NCBI GenBank assembly: GCA_040881685.1
Contig: JBBECS010000053.1
Coordinates: 91,217-154,913 of the forward strand
DNA: 63,697 nucleotides
Direction of reading: 5' to 3'
Source: Acidimicrobiia bacterium
GTDB taxonomy: Bacteria > Actinomycetota > Acidimicrobiia > IMCC26256 > PALSA-555
The position numbers and the translations under genes were made by a program. Below are positions 37,655 through 46,063 of the stretch, piece after piece. Position 1 is the first letter of the stretch. Every line of letters starts with the position of its first letter. The notes beneath the pieces are model-generated. The model searched no databases. It was not told the DNA's origin and saw only the letters and a program-made list of their open reading frames with translations.

Positions 37655-38143
37655 TCAGCGTACGAACTTCGCGTCCTCGCCGGAGATCTCGGTACCGACG
37701 GCATCGGCTGCCTGCCCGAGGTCGAGCACCACCATGGTGGCGTTCGCCGTGACGCACGACCGGCCCTTGGCGTCGAGCACCACAGCCTCGGTCGTGATGC
37801 GCGTGTCGTCACTGCCCGTGACGCGCGCCTCCAGTCGGTAGGGCCGATCGACGCGCACGGGCCACGCGAAGCGAGCACTGGTCTCTTGCGTCACCGCGAA
37901 CTTGCCCAGGATCGCGATCGTCGCCCACGCCATCGCCTCGTCGAGCAGCGCGAGCGTCGCGCCACCGTGCACATAGGTGGGTGCACCGGAGAACTCAGCT
38001 GGGAGCTCGAACTCGGCGAAGACCAGGTCCTGATCGTGGTCGTGGAAGAACGGGACGCGCAGTCCCCGCTCGTTGTCGGGATTGCACACGAAGCAACGAC
38101 TGTCGAACCCGAACCTCGACGCGTCGAGCCGCTCGATCGTCAC
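37655..38143 (-). CDS. PaaI-like hotdog thioesterase
   Basis: A 162-residue protein with a hotdog fold. The signature YVHGGATLALLDEAMAW (about residues 58-74) matches the PaaI/YigI-type thioesterases. An N-terminal FDSRCFVCNPDNERGL motif with two cysteines precedes it, as in many actinobacterial members. The GTG at 38143 overlaps the stop of the flavin oxidoreductase gene (GTGA). The substrate is unknown; a dihydroxynaphthoyl-CoA thioesterase role for the men pathway is conceivable, but nothing here shows it. Confidence 0.85.
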   Translation of the reverse strand: MTIERLDASRFGFDSRCFVCNPDNERGLRVPFFHDHDQDLVFAEFELPAEFSGAPTYVHGGATLALLDEAMAWATIAILGKFAVTQETSARFAWPVRVDRPYRLEARVTGSDDTRITTEAVVLDAKGRSCVTANATMVVLDLGQAADAVGTEISGEDAKFVR

Positions 38144-39549
38144 TTCCGCTTCACGAGCCAGCGCAGCTTCTCGGCCTTCTCGAAGGCGGCCTCGCCCGCG
38201 AGCTGACCGACCGACGTGGACACCGTCGGGTAGACGTGCATGAACGTGGCGAGCTCGCTCAGACCCACGCCTTCTTCGATGGCGAGCGCGAACTCGTGGA
38301 TCATCTCGCCCGCGGCGGGCGCAAGGATGTGCGCACCGACGATCTTCTTCTTGTGCGTGATGACGATCACCGCGCCTTCGGTCGCGCCGTCGGCACGGGC
38401 CCGGTCGTTGTGCTCGAGATCCAGGCGCCACACCTCGGCGTCGCCCTTGAACTGCTCGCGGGCTTCGGCTTCGGTGAGGCCGGCGTGCGCGAGCTCGGGG
38501 TCGGTGAACGTGCACCACGGCACCGATGCGACCACCTTGCCCTTGCCGGGGAAGAACATGTCACGGACCGCGCGGACGCCCTCGTACGCCGCGGAATGGG
38601 TGAACAGGTAGCGGCCGGCGATGTCGCCAACTGCGTACACGGCGTCAACGCTCGTTCGACCGCGGTTGTCGACGACCACTCCCTTGGGTGTCGTCTTGAT
38701 CCCGAGCTCTTCGAGCCCGAGGTTCTCGACGTTCGGCGCGCGCCCGACGGCGACGAGCAGCTCGTCGGCTTCCCACTTCGCCGGCTTGCCGTCCTCCGTG
38801 CCGTGCACCACTTTCTTGCCGCCCTCGACCGTGACCTTCTCGGTCTCGACGTTGAAGCGGAGGTCAACGCCCTCCTTGCGCAGCTTGTCGACGAGCAGGT
38901 CGACGAGCGCGGGCTCGTCCCTCGGCAGGATGCGCGGGCCCTTCTGGAGCAGCGTGACCGGGATGCCGAGCCGAGTGAAGCCCTGCACCATCTCCACCGC
39001 GATCGGGCCACCGCCGATGTTCACGAAGCTCGCCGGCGGGTCGGTGAGCTCGAAGAGATTCTCGCTCGTGACGTAGCCCGCTTCCTCGAGGCCGTCGATC
39101 TTGGGCACAACCGGGCGGCTGCCGGTCGAGAGCAGCACGTAGCGGGTCTCGAGCTCGCGGTCACCGTCGGCCGTCTTCACGACGACGGTGTTGGGACCGG
39201 CGATGCGGGCCGGCCCGTAGACGATGTCCATCCCGGTGGCCGTGAAGCGATCGGGGTTGTCGTCGGTGGCCGCGATCTGCTGCTGGATCGAGCGGATGCG
39301 CTCCCACACCTTCTTGCGGTCGACCTTCGGCTCGACCGCCTCCATGCCGTACTCGTCGGCCGTTCGCAGGTGGTGGGCAACCTTTCCCGACGCCAGGAGC
39401 GCCTTGCTCGGGACGCAGCCGGTCCACAAGCAGTCGCCACCGACACGACCCCGCTCGGCCACGGCCACCTTGAGATCGAGCGTGGCGGCGAACTCGGCGG
39501 CCACCATGCCGCCCGAGCCCATCCCCACGATGACGAGGTCGTACTTCAT
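38140..39549 (-). CDS. Dihydrolipoamide dehydrogenase/mercuric reductase-like flavoprotein
   Basis: A 469-residue class I pyridine-nucleotide disulfide oxidoreductase. The FAD motif is VIVGMGSGGMVAAEFAA and the redox pair CLWTGC sits in GGDCLWTGCVPSKALL. The NAD motif is NIGGGPIAVEMVQGF, the second FAD motif VYAVGDIAG, and the C-terminal dimer domain has MHVYPTVSTSVGQLAG in place of the HxHPT motif of true lipoamide dehydrogenases. The real substrate is unknown; the sequence is closer to MerA/SthA-like groups without the C-terminal vicinal cysteines. No 2-oxoacid dehydrogenase genes are nearby. The ATG is at 39549. Confidence 0.88.
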   Translation of the reverse strand: MKYDLVIVGMGSGGMVAAEFAATLDLKVAVAERGRVGGDCLWTGCVPSKALLASGKVAHHLRTADEYGMEAVEPKVDRKKVWERIRSIQQQIAATDDNPDRFTATGMDIVYGPARIAGPNTVVVKTADGDRELETRYVLLSTGSRPVVPKIDGLEEAGYVTSENLFELTDPPASFVNIGGGPIAVEMVQGFTRLGIPVTLLQKGPRILPRDEPALVDLLVDKLRKEGVDLRFNVETEKVTVEGGKKVVHGTEDGKPAKWEADELLVAVGRAPNVENLGLEELGIKTTPKGVVVDNRGRTSVDAVYAVGDIAGRYLFTHSAAYEGVRAVRDMFFPGKGKVVASVPWCTFTDPELAHAGLTEAEAREQFKGDAEVWRLDLEHNDRARADGATEGAVIVITHKKKIVGAHILAPAAGEMIHEFALAIEEGVGLSELATFMHVYPTVSTSVGQLAGEAAFEKAEKLRWLVKRK

Positions 39550-39559
39550 GCCACTCCCT

Positions 39560-39712
39560 TGGTCGCACTCGCTCGGCGGCCGGGATACCCGGCCGCCGCT
39601 CTCCTGCATGGCTCGCTCACTGCAGGCCGGGTGACCCGTCCCGCAGCCATTCGCTCGGTCGGGACGCTCGCCGCTCCCGCGAGCTCGCTCGCTTCGCTCG
39701 TTCGCCGCCCTG
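39560..39712 (-). repeat. Palindromic repeat element, copy E
   Basis: It contains a perfect 10-bp stem, GGCGGCCGGG-ATA-CCCGGCCGCC (39575-39597), preceded by CTTGGTCGCACTCGCTC and followed by GGGACGCTCGCCGCTCC and GCGAGCTCGCTCGCTTCGC. A second small hairpin, CGGGT-G-ACCCG, lies at about 39628-39638. It occupies the divergent gap before the ECF sigma gene. Confidence 0.75.
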
Positions 39713-39752
39713 TCTAGCCTTCGCCGTGGGCGCTCGACACGGATGACTTCGA

Positions 39753-40379
39753 GTGATCCAGGTGGGGCTCGGGTGCGAACGAGGGGGCGTGACGGCCGTG
39801 ACCGGCGCGAGGGCGACCTCGAGCGATTGGGAGCAGGTGATTCGGACGCGCCTCGTGGCCGGCGACGAGGCGGCGCTCGGGGAGATCTACGACCAGTTCT
39901 CGTCGTTCGTCTTCGGGCTCGCACAGCGAGTCATCGGCGACGCCCGTGCTGCCGAAGACGTGTCCCAGGAGGTGTTCCTGCACATGTGGGAGCACCCCGA
40001 GGCGTTCGAGCCCGGGCGCGGGTCCCTGCGCACCTGGCTGGGCACGCTCGCGCACCGCCGCGCCGTCGACCACGTACGGCGAGAGGAAGCGCGGCGCCGG
40101 CGCCAGCAGCGCGAGGCCGAGCGCCGTCCCACCTATATCCCCGATGTCGAGGAGATGGCGACCGCGATGGTGCGCGCCGAGCGTGTGCGCGACGCGCTGG
40201 ATGTGTTGCCTGACGAGCAACGTCGTTGCATTCAGCTCGCGTACTTCGGTGGCAAGACGTACCGGCAGGTGGCCGAGGTGCTCGGCATCCCGGAGGGAAC
40301 CGCGAAGTCACGACTCCGCCTTGGGCTGAAGCGGATCGCCGAGGCACTCGAACGCGATGGCTTGGAGCAATGGACATGA
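39753..40379 (+). CDS. ECF-type RNA polymerase sigma factor
   Basis: A sigma-70 family factor of up to 208 residues. Region 2 is EIYDQFSSFVFGLAQRVIGD, then EDVSQEVFLHMWEHP. Region 4 is LPDEQRRCIQLAYFGGKTYR, then QVAEVLGIPEGTAKSRLRL. No extra C-terminal domain is present. The first possible start is the GTG at 39753; GTGs at 39789 and 39798 are alternatives, the latter with GAGGGGG 10 nt upstream. The next gene, with an ATGA overlap, encodes its probable anti-sigma factor. Confidence 0.9.
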   Translation: MIQVGLGCERGGVTAVTGARATSSDWEQVIRTRLVAGDEAALGEIYDQFSSFVFGLAQRVIGDARAAEDVSQEVFLHMWEHPEAFEPGRGSLRTWLGTLAHRRAVDHVRREEARRRRQQREAERRPTYIPDVEEMATAMVRAERVRDALDVLPDEQRRCIQLAYFGGKTYRQVAEVLGIPEGTAKSRLRLGLKRIAEALERDGLEQWT

Positions 40380-41392
40380 CCGCACGACGAGACGACGCCG
40401 CAGTCGAGGAGCTGCTGGGCGCGTACGCGCTCGACGCGTGTGATCCCGACGAGGTGGCCGCAGTCGAGGCGCTCCTCGCGCGTCGACCCGATCTCGCAGC
40501 CGAAGCCACCGAGCTCGCGAACGCCGCCGTGTGGATCGGCGCGTCCGAAGCGCTGGAGGCTCCAAGCGGCCTGCGCGACTCGTTGTTCTCTCGCGCCCGC
40601 GCGCGGCGCGGTGACGAAGCGTTGGATCCGGCACTGCGCGTGTACACCGCGTCGACGGCGCGTCTTGAGGACACCATCGCAACGCTCGAGCCCGGCGACT
40701 TCGATGAGCCGACGCCGAACGGGCTGAACGCTCGCGACCTCGTCGTGCACCTTGCTGCGCAGGAGAGCCTGCTCGCGCAGGTGATCGACGCGTCGCCCGT
40801 GCCCGAGGTGACGAGCGAAGACGTGCCCACGCGCACGAGCGAGCTCATCGAGCACTTCGCCGACCGACCCATCGCTGACGCCCACGACGTGTGGCAGCGC
40901 TCGGTCGAGGCCACCCGCACGTGGGCCGCGGATCAGGCCAACCGCAGCGCCACGCTCCCGTGGCTCCAGTTCGACCTCCCGCGCGACAACCTCCTCGTGG
41001 CCAGGGCGTTCGAGAACTGGATCCACCGCGATGACCTGCGCCGCGCCATCGGGCGGAGCACGGAAGTGCCGCCGGCGGCCGAGCTCTTCGAGATGGCCGA
41101 CCTGTCTGTGCGGACGATGCCGATGGCGCTGCTCGCCACCGGCCACTCGCGGCCCGGCAAGCTCGCACGCGTGGTGCTCACGGGCGCCGGCGGCGGCGAC
41201 TGGCTCGTGCCCATGGGCGGCAAGGTGGAGGGCGGTGCCGCGCCCGACGTGACCGTCACGGCCGACGTCGTGGACTGGTGTCTGGTCGCCGGTGAGCGCC
41301 TCGACGCCGGTGCCCTCCCGCGCACCATCGAGGGTGACGACTCGCTGGCCGACGATCTCCTCGCCGCCGCCACCGCCTTCGCCACCCTCTAA
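40376..41392 (+). CDS. Anti-sigma-like/MDMPI (mycothiol-dependent isomerase-like) fusion protein
   Basis: A 338-residue protein. The N-terminal 60 residues (EELLGAYALDACDPDEVAAV) look like the N-terminal helices of RskA/zf-HC2 anti-sigma factors, but the HxxxCxxC zinc motif is missing (LLARRPDLAAEA). A mycothiol-dependent maleylpyruvate isomerase-like DinB/MDMPI_N domain follows (LNARDLVVHLAAQESLLAQV; ENWIHRDDLRRAIG) and then an MDMPI_C domain. There is no membrane helix. The ATG at 40376 overlaps the sigma-factor stop; an ATG at 40370 is an alternative. I infer a soluble, thiol-responsive anti-sigma factor. Confidence 0.8.
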   Translation: MTARRDDAAVEELLGAYALDACDPDEVAAVEALLARRPDLAAEATELANAAVWIGASEALEAPSGLRDSLFSRARARRGDEALDPALRVYTASTARLEDTIATLEPGDFDEPTPNGLNARDLVVHLAAQESLLAQVIDASPVPEVTSEDVPTRTSELIEHFADRPIADAHDVWQRSVEATRTWAADQANRSATLPWLQFDLPRDNLLVARAFENWIHRDDLRRAIGRSTEVPPAAELFEMADLSVRTMPMALLATGHSRPGKLARVVLTGAGGGDWLVPMGGKVEGGAAPDVTVTADVVDWCLVAGERLDAGALPRTIEGDDSLADDLLAAATAFATL

Positions 41393-41447
41393 CCCCTTCT
41401 TTGGACGCCGGGTGACACCGAGCGTCACTTCGCGTCCAAAGAGGGGG
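41393..41447. terminator. Long bidirectional hairpin terminator
   Basis: A 16-bp stem with one G-U pair, CCCCTTCTTTGGACGC (41393-41408) against GCGTCCAAAGAGGGG (41432-41446), encloses a second GTGAC/GTCAC stem. It fills the gap between convergent stops exactly, one base after the first and 2 nt before the second. Confidence 0.7.
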
Positions 41448-41449
41448 GT

Positions 41450-41695
41450 TTACTCGGCGAGGTGCGCCTCGGCCTCCTTGATCTCGCCGACGATGCGGGT
41501 GATCTCGGAGTCGGCGTTGGCGGCGGGTGCGCTGGTGTGCTGCGTGAAGACGATGCCGCCGAGCTCTTCCTTGAGGTCCGAGATCTTTCGCTTGGTCTTC
41601 GCGTCGTCGACCTTCTCCTGACCGGCGGCGACGCCTTCCTTCGCCTTCTCGCCGACGGTCTTGGCTGCTTCCTTCGCCTTGTCCAGAATGCCCAT
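41450..41695 (-). CDS. Small helical hypothetical protein
   Basis: An 81-residue soluble, strongly helical protein: MGILDKAKEAAKTVGEKAKE and EGVAAGQEKVDDAKTKRK, then KISDLKEELGGIVF and EITRIVGEIKEAEAHLAE. The Lys/Ala/Glu repeats in the first half resemble LEA or apolipoprotein-like amphipathic helices. ATG 41695 is preceded by GGAGGAGG. Function unknown. Confidence 0.75.
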   Translation of the reverse strand: MGILDKAKEAAKTVGEKAKEGVAAGQEKVDDAKTKRKISDLKEELGGIVFTQHTSAPAANADSEITRIVGEIKEAEAHLAE

Positions 41696-41711
41696 CGCGG
41701 TTCCTCCTCCT

Positions 41712-41795
41712 TGCCTCGGTCGCTCGCCCGTGGGCCGGGATACCCGATCCACGGGCGCTCGCTCCCTGAGCGAGCTCGCTCGCCGCGAGTCGTGG
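41712..41795 (-). repeat. Palindromic repeat element, copy F
   Basis: Hairpin GCCCGTGG (41726-41733) pairs with CCACGGGC (41749-41756), enclosing CGGG-ATA-CCCG. It is flanked by CGGTCGCTC and GCTCGCTCC...GAGCGAGCTCGCTCGCCGCG. Both stem layers differ in sequence from copies E and G but remain paired. Confidence 0.7.
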
Positions 41796-41831
41796 GCAGC
41801 CTGTCACACGCATGGGAGAGAATGAACCGGC

Positions 41832-44800
41832 ATGGCCACGGTCGCTGTCCCGCGCCTCCCCGGCATCGGAGTCCCCGGTGCGCTGAGCGGCTTCCATCCC
41901 GCGGTCGCCACGTGGTTCGAGCGGCGCTTCCCCGACGGGGCGACCACACCCCAGCGCGATGGGTGGCCCCACATCGCGGCGGGCGCCGACACGCTCATCG
42001 CCGCACCCACCGGATCGGGCAAGACGCTTGCCGGGTTCCTCGTCGCGATCGACCGGCTCTACCGCGCACACGAGGCGGGTGAGCAGGTCCACGACGTCGC
42101 GCGCGTCGTCTACGTGTCACCGCTCAAGGCGCTCGCCGTCGACATCGCCGAGAACCTCGAGCGCCCGCTCGCCGAGATCGCTGCGGTTGCCGCCGAGCTC
42201 GGGTTCAACGCGCCGAGCCTCGGCGTAGCGGTGCGCACCGGTGACACCACGAGCTCGCAACGTGCGGCGATGCTGCGCCGCCCGCCCAGCTTCGTCGTCA
42301 CCACGCCGGAGTCCCTCTACCTGCTGGTCACGGCGGCGAAGAGCCGAGAGATCCTGCGCACGGTTGACACGGTCATCGTCGACGAGATCCATGCCGTCGC
42401 GAGGGACAAGCGCGGCGCGCACCTCGCGCTCACGCTCGAGCGCCTGGAATCGCTGTGTGACGAGCGACCGAGCCGGGTTGGCCTGTCAGCGACGCAACGA
42501 CCGATCCAGACCGTCGCTCGGCTCCTCGTGGGTGATCGCCCGCTGCCCGAGATCGTGGACTCGGGCCACCAGCGTGACCTCGATCTCGCGCTCGAACTGC
42601 CCGACGGTGAGCTCGAGGCGGTCTCCTCGCACGAGCAGATGGCCGATGTGCTGGATCGCATCGCCGCCCATGTCGCGCAGCATCGCACCACGCTCGTCTT
42701 CGTGAACACGCGCCGCTTGGCCGAGCGCCTCGCGCACGAGCTCGGACAGCGTTTGGGCGATGACGTGGTCGCCGCGCACCACGGCAGCCTCTCGAAGGAT
42801 CGTCGGTACCGCATCGAGTCACGCCTGCGCGCCGGAGAGCTGAAGGCGTTGGTCGCCACCGCGTCGCTCGAGCTCGGGATCGACATCGGCCCGGTCGAGC
42901 TGGTGTGCCAAATCGGGTCGCCGCGCAGCATCGCAACGTTCCTGCAACGGGTGGGCCGATCCAACCACTCCCGCGCCGGCACGCCCAAGGGTCGCCTCTA
43001 TCCGCTCACCCGCGACGAGCTCGTCGAGTGCACTGCGTTGCTCGCGGCCGTACGCGCCGGGCGGCTCGATGCGATCCACCCGGCGCGCCTCCCCCTCGAC
43101 ATCGCCGCGCAGCAGATCGTGGCCGAGGTTGCGGCGCGGGAGTGGCGCACCGACGATCTGTACGACCTCGTGCGCAAGGCCGCTCCCTACATGGAGCTGA
43201 CCCGCGCAGGATTCGACGAAGTGATCACGCTCGTTGCCGATGGGATTCGCACGGGGCGCGGGCAGCGCGGCGCGTACATCCACCACGACGCGGTGAACGG
43301 CGAGGTCCGCGGGCGCAAGGCAGCTCGTCTGGCTGCGCTCACCTCGGGTGGCGCGATCCCCGAGACCGGCGACTACCGGGTGGTTGCCGAGCCCGACGAC
43401 ACGTTCATCGGCACGGTCAACGAGGACTGGGCCATCGAGTCGATGGCTGGCGACATCTTCCTGCTCGGCACGCACTCGTGGCAGGTCCGCAAGATCGAGC
43501 CGGGCGTGATGCGCGTGCGCGACGCAGCCGGCGCGCCACCCACGATCCCGTTCTGGCTTGGTGAGGCACCGGCCCGCACCGCCGAGCTGTCGGCCGAGGT
43601 GTCCGCGCTCCGTCATCGGGTCGACGAGCTGCTCGGTGTCGGTGATCCCGACGGCGCCCGCGCCCACATCGTCGACGTCGCCGGGGTCGACGCGGTGGTT
43701 GCCGCGATGGTCGTCGACTACCTCGCGGTGGGCCGTGCCGCGCTCGGCACGATGCCGACGCAGGCGCGGATGGTCCTCGAGCGTTTCTTCGACGACACCG
43801 GCGGCATGCAGCTCGTCGTCCACTCGCCGCACGGCGGGCGCATCAACCGGGCCCTCGGCCTCGCGCTGCGCAAGAAGTTCTGCCGAACGTTCAACTTCGA
43901 GCTGCAGGCTGCCGCGAACGACGACGCGGTCGTGCTCTCGCTCGGCCCGCACCACAGCTTCCCGCTGGCCGACGTGCCCCGCTACCTCGCCAGCGGAACC
44001 ATCGAGGACACACTGCGCCACGCCGTCCTGGACTCGCCCATGTTCCAGTCACGCTGGCGGTGGAACCTCAACCGCGCGCTGATGGTGCTGCGGTTCCGCA
44101 ATGGCCGGCGCAACCCGCCTCCGATCCAGCGCATGGAAGCCGACGACCTCATGGCCGCGGTGTTCCCGCAGGCAGCCGCGTGCGCCGAGAACGTCGCCGG
44201 TCCGATCGAGATCCCCGACCACCTGCTCGTACGCCAGACCCTCTCCGACACGCTGCACGAGGCGCTGGACGTCGACGGTGTGCGGGAGCTGCTCCTAGGC
44301 ATCGAATCTGGTGAGGTCTCGGTCCATTGCGTGGAGACGACCGAGCCGTCGGTGCTCGCCCACGAGATCCTCACCGCCCGCCCGTATGCGTTCCTCGACG
44401 ACGAGGGAGAGGTTCAGAACCGACGCACGACCGCGGTCACGCTCCGGCGTGGGCTCGCCGTGGACCTCAGCGCGATCGGCGCCCTCGAGCCGGAGGCGGT
44501 CGAGCGGGTTCGCGCCGAAGTCGCGCCCGACCCCACGCACTCCGACGATCTGCACGACCTGCTGTCGTCGCTCGTCGTCACCAGAGCCCGCGACGAATGG
44601 CGATCGCTCTGGGGTGAGCTCCAAGCGCGCAACCGGGGCCAGGTGATCGAGCGGGACGGAGACGAGCTGTGGTGCACGACCGAGCTCCACGCTGACGCCG
44701 AGCGCGCGTTGAACGGCGACGACGACGAGGTGACCGCAGTGCTGCGTGGTCACCTCGAGATCTCTGGCGTCACAACGAGCGACGCGCTCTGCGAGCTCAC

Positions 44801-46013
44801 GACACTGCCCGTGGCACGAGTCAGCGCCGGGCTCGCAGCGCTCGAGCGTGAGGGCTTCGCCCTCCAGGGTCGCTACCCAGCGGGCGGCGCCTCGACCGAG
44901 TGGGTGTCGCGTCGATTGCTCGCCCGGATGCACTCGTACTCGCGTCGGACTCGGCGCGAATCCGTGACCGCGGTGACCGCACAAGACTTCATGCGCTTCG
45001 TGCTCCGCTGGCAGCACGTCGCCCCCGGCACCCAGCTCGCGGGGGAGGCCGGCTTGGTCGCCGCGATCAACCAGCTTCAGGGCTACGAGGCTGCAGCGGT
45101 CGCATGGGAGTCCGAGCTGCTCGCGCGTCGTGTGCGCGGGTACCAACCCGCGCAGCTCGACCAGCTGTGCCACGAGGGTCAGGTGGGCTGGCTGCGCCTC
45201 ACACCGCGCGCCGGCGACGACACTCGGATCACGCCCGGCGCACCCTCGAAGGCCACTCCGATCTCGGTGGTGTTCCGTGACGACCTGTTCTGGCTGCTCG
45301 AGGCCGCGCGCATCGGTGTCGATCCCGTCGAGCCGCCAATCGGTGCGACCGCCGAGATCCTCGAGGTGCTGCGGGAGCGGGGCGCTTGCTTCGCGGGCGA
45401 GCTGGCCGCGGCCACGAATCGTCTCCCCGACGACATCGATCGCGCGCTCTGGGACGGCGTCGCGAGGGGGCTGGTCACATCCGACGGCTTCGGAGCGATC
45501 CGCGCCCGACTCGCCGGAGGGAGTCGTGGTCTCGAGACACGACGCCTGTCGCGTCTGATGCGCGGCGGCCGACCGGGCGCGGCGGGGGCCGGGCGATGGT
45601 CCCTCGTGCAGGCGGCCGGCCCCGCGCTCGAACGCGACGAGGTCGCCGAAGCGGTGGCCGAGCTGCTGCTCAACCGGTGGGGCGTGGTATTTCGAGACCT
45701 TGCGGTCCACGATTCGATACGCTTCCCCTGGCGCGAAGTGCAATGGGCGTTGCGGCGCCTCGAGGACCGTGGCTTGGTGCGCGGCGGCCGCTTCGTCTCC
45801 GGGTTCTCCGGCGAGCAGTACGCGTTGCCGGCCGCCATCGAGCAGCTCGCACAGGTGCGACGCGCCCCGCGAAACGGCGAGTCGGTCGTCGTGAACGCAA
45901 CCGACCCCCTCAACCTCGTCGGCGTGATCGTGTCCGGTCCCGGTGTGAGTGCGATCCGAACCCGTACGGTCACCTACGTCGACGGCCTCCCCGAGGGTAC
46001 GGTTCCCGCCTGA
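41832..46013 (+). CDS. lhr: Lhr-type ATP-dependent 3'-5' helicase
   Basis: A 1393-residue superfamily 2 helicase, somewhat shorter than the roughly 1500-residue E. coli and mycobacterial Lhr. Motifs are I AAPTGSGKTLAGF, Ia VYVSPLKALAVDI, II VDEIHAVARDKRGAHLALTL, III GLSATQRP, IV TLVFVNTRRLAERLAHELG, V TASLELGIDIG and VI IATFLQRVGRSNH. A winged-helix Lhr domain and a long C-terminal extension follow. Lhr acts in DNA repair. The gene stands alone; the next c-di-GMP gene starts 50 nt later on the same strand. Confidence 0.95.
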   Translation: MATVAVPRLPGIGVPGALSGFHPAVATWFERRFPDGATTPQRDGWPHIAAGADTLIAAPTGSGKTLAGFLVAIDRLYRAHEAGEQVHDVARVVYVSPLKALAVDIAENLERPLAEIAAVAAELGFNAPSLGVAVRTGDTTSSQRAAMLRRPPSFVVTTPESLYLLVTAAKSREILRTVDTVIVDEIHAVARDKRGAHLALTLERLESLCDERPSRVGLSATQRPIQTVARLLVGDRPLPEIVDSGHQRDLDLALELPDGELEAVSSHEQMADVLDRIAAHVAQHRTTLVFVNTRRLAERLAHELGQRLGDDVVAAHHGSLSKDRRYRIESRLRAGELKALVATASLELGIDIGPVELVCQIGSPRSIATFLQRVGRSNHSRAGTPKGRLYPLTRDELVECTALLAAVRAGRLDAIHPARLPLDIAAQQIVAEVAAREWRTDDLYDLVRKAAPYMELTRAGFDEVITLVADGIRTGRGQRGAYIHHDAVNGEVRGRKAARLAALTSGGAIPETGDYRVVAEPDDTFIGTVNEDWAIESMAGDIFLLGTHSWQVRKIEPGVMRVRDAAGAPPTIPFWLGEAPARTAELSAEVSALRHRVDELLGVGDPDGARAHIVDVAGVDAVVAAMVVDYLAVGRAALGTMPTQARMVLERFFDDTGGMQLVVHSPHGGRINRALGLALRKKFCRTFNFELQAAANDDAVVLSLGPHHSFPLADVPRYLASGTIEDTLRHAVLDSPMFQSRWRWNLNRALMVLRFRNGRRNPPPIQRMEADDLMAAVFPQAAACAENVAGPIEIPDHLLVRQTLSDTLHEALDVDGVRELLLGIESGEVSVHCVETTEPSVLAHEILTARPYAFLDDEGEVQNRRTTAVTLRRGLAVDLSAIGALEPEAVERVRAEVAPDPTHSDDLHDLLSSLVVTRARDEWRSLWGELQARNRGQVIERDGDELWCTTELHADAERALNGDDDEVTAVLRGHLEISGVTTSDALCELTTLPVARVSAGLAALEREGFALQGRYPAGGASTEWVSRRLLARMHSYSRRTRRESVTAVTAQDFMRFVLRWQHVAPGTQLAGEAGLVAAINQLQGYEAAAVAWESELLARRVRGYQPAQLDQLCHEGQVGWLRLTPRAGDDTRITPGAPSKATPISVVFRDDLFWLLEAARIGVDPVEPPIGATAEILEVLRERGACFAGELAAATNRLPDDIDRALWDGVARGLVTSDGFGAIRARLAGGSRGLETRRLSRLMRGGRPGAAGAGRWSLVQAAGPALERDEVAEAVAELLLNRWGVVFRDLAVHDSIRFPWREVQWALRRLEDRGLVRGGRFVSGFSGEQYALPAAIEQLAQVRRAPRNGESVVVNATDPLNLVGVIVSGPGVSAIRTRTVTYVDGLPEGTVPA

Positions 46014-46063
46014 CCCGACGGAAGATCTCAGGGCCGGGTCCCGGATCGCCGAAGAACCTAGGG

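Noticed and set aside
37655-38143. PaaI-like thioesterase as the missing DHNA-CoA thioesterase
   Set aside because: It is 16 kb from the men genes and coupled to a flavin oxidoreductase; nothing in sequence shows the substrate.
45386-46063. Upstream extension of the second GGDEF-EAL gene into lhr
   Set aside because: Arg-rich out-of-frame reading of lhr; PAS similarity begins after 46064.
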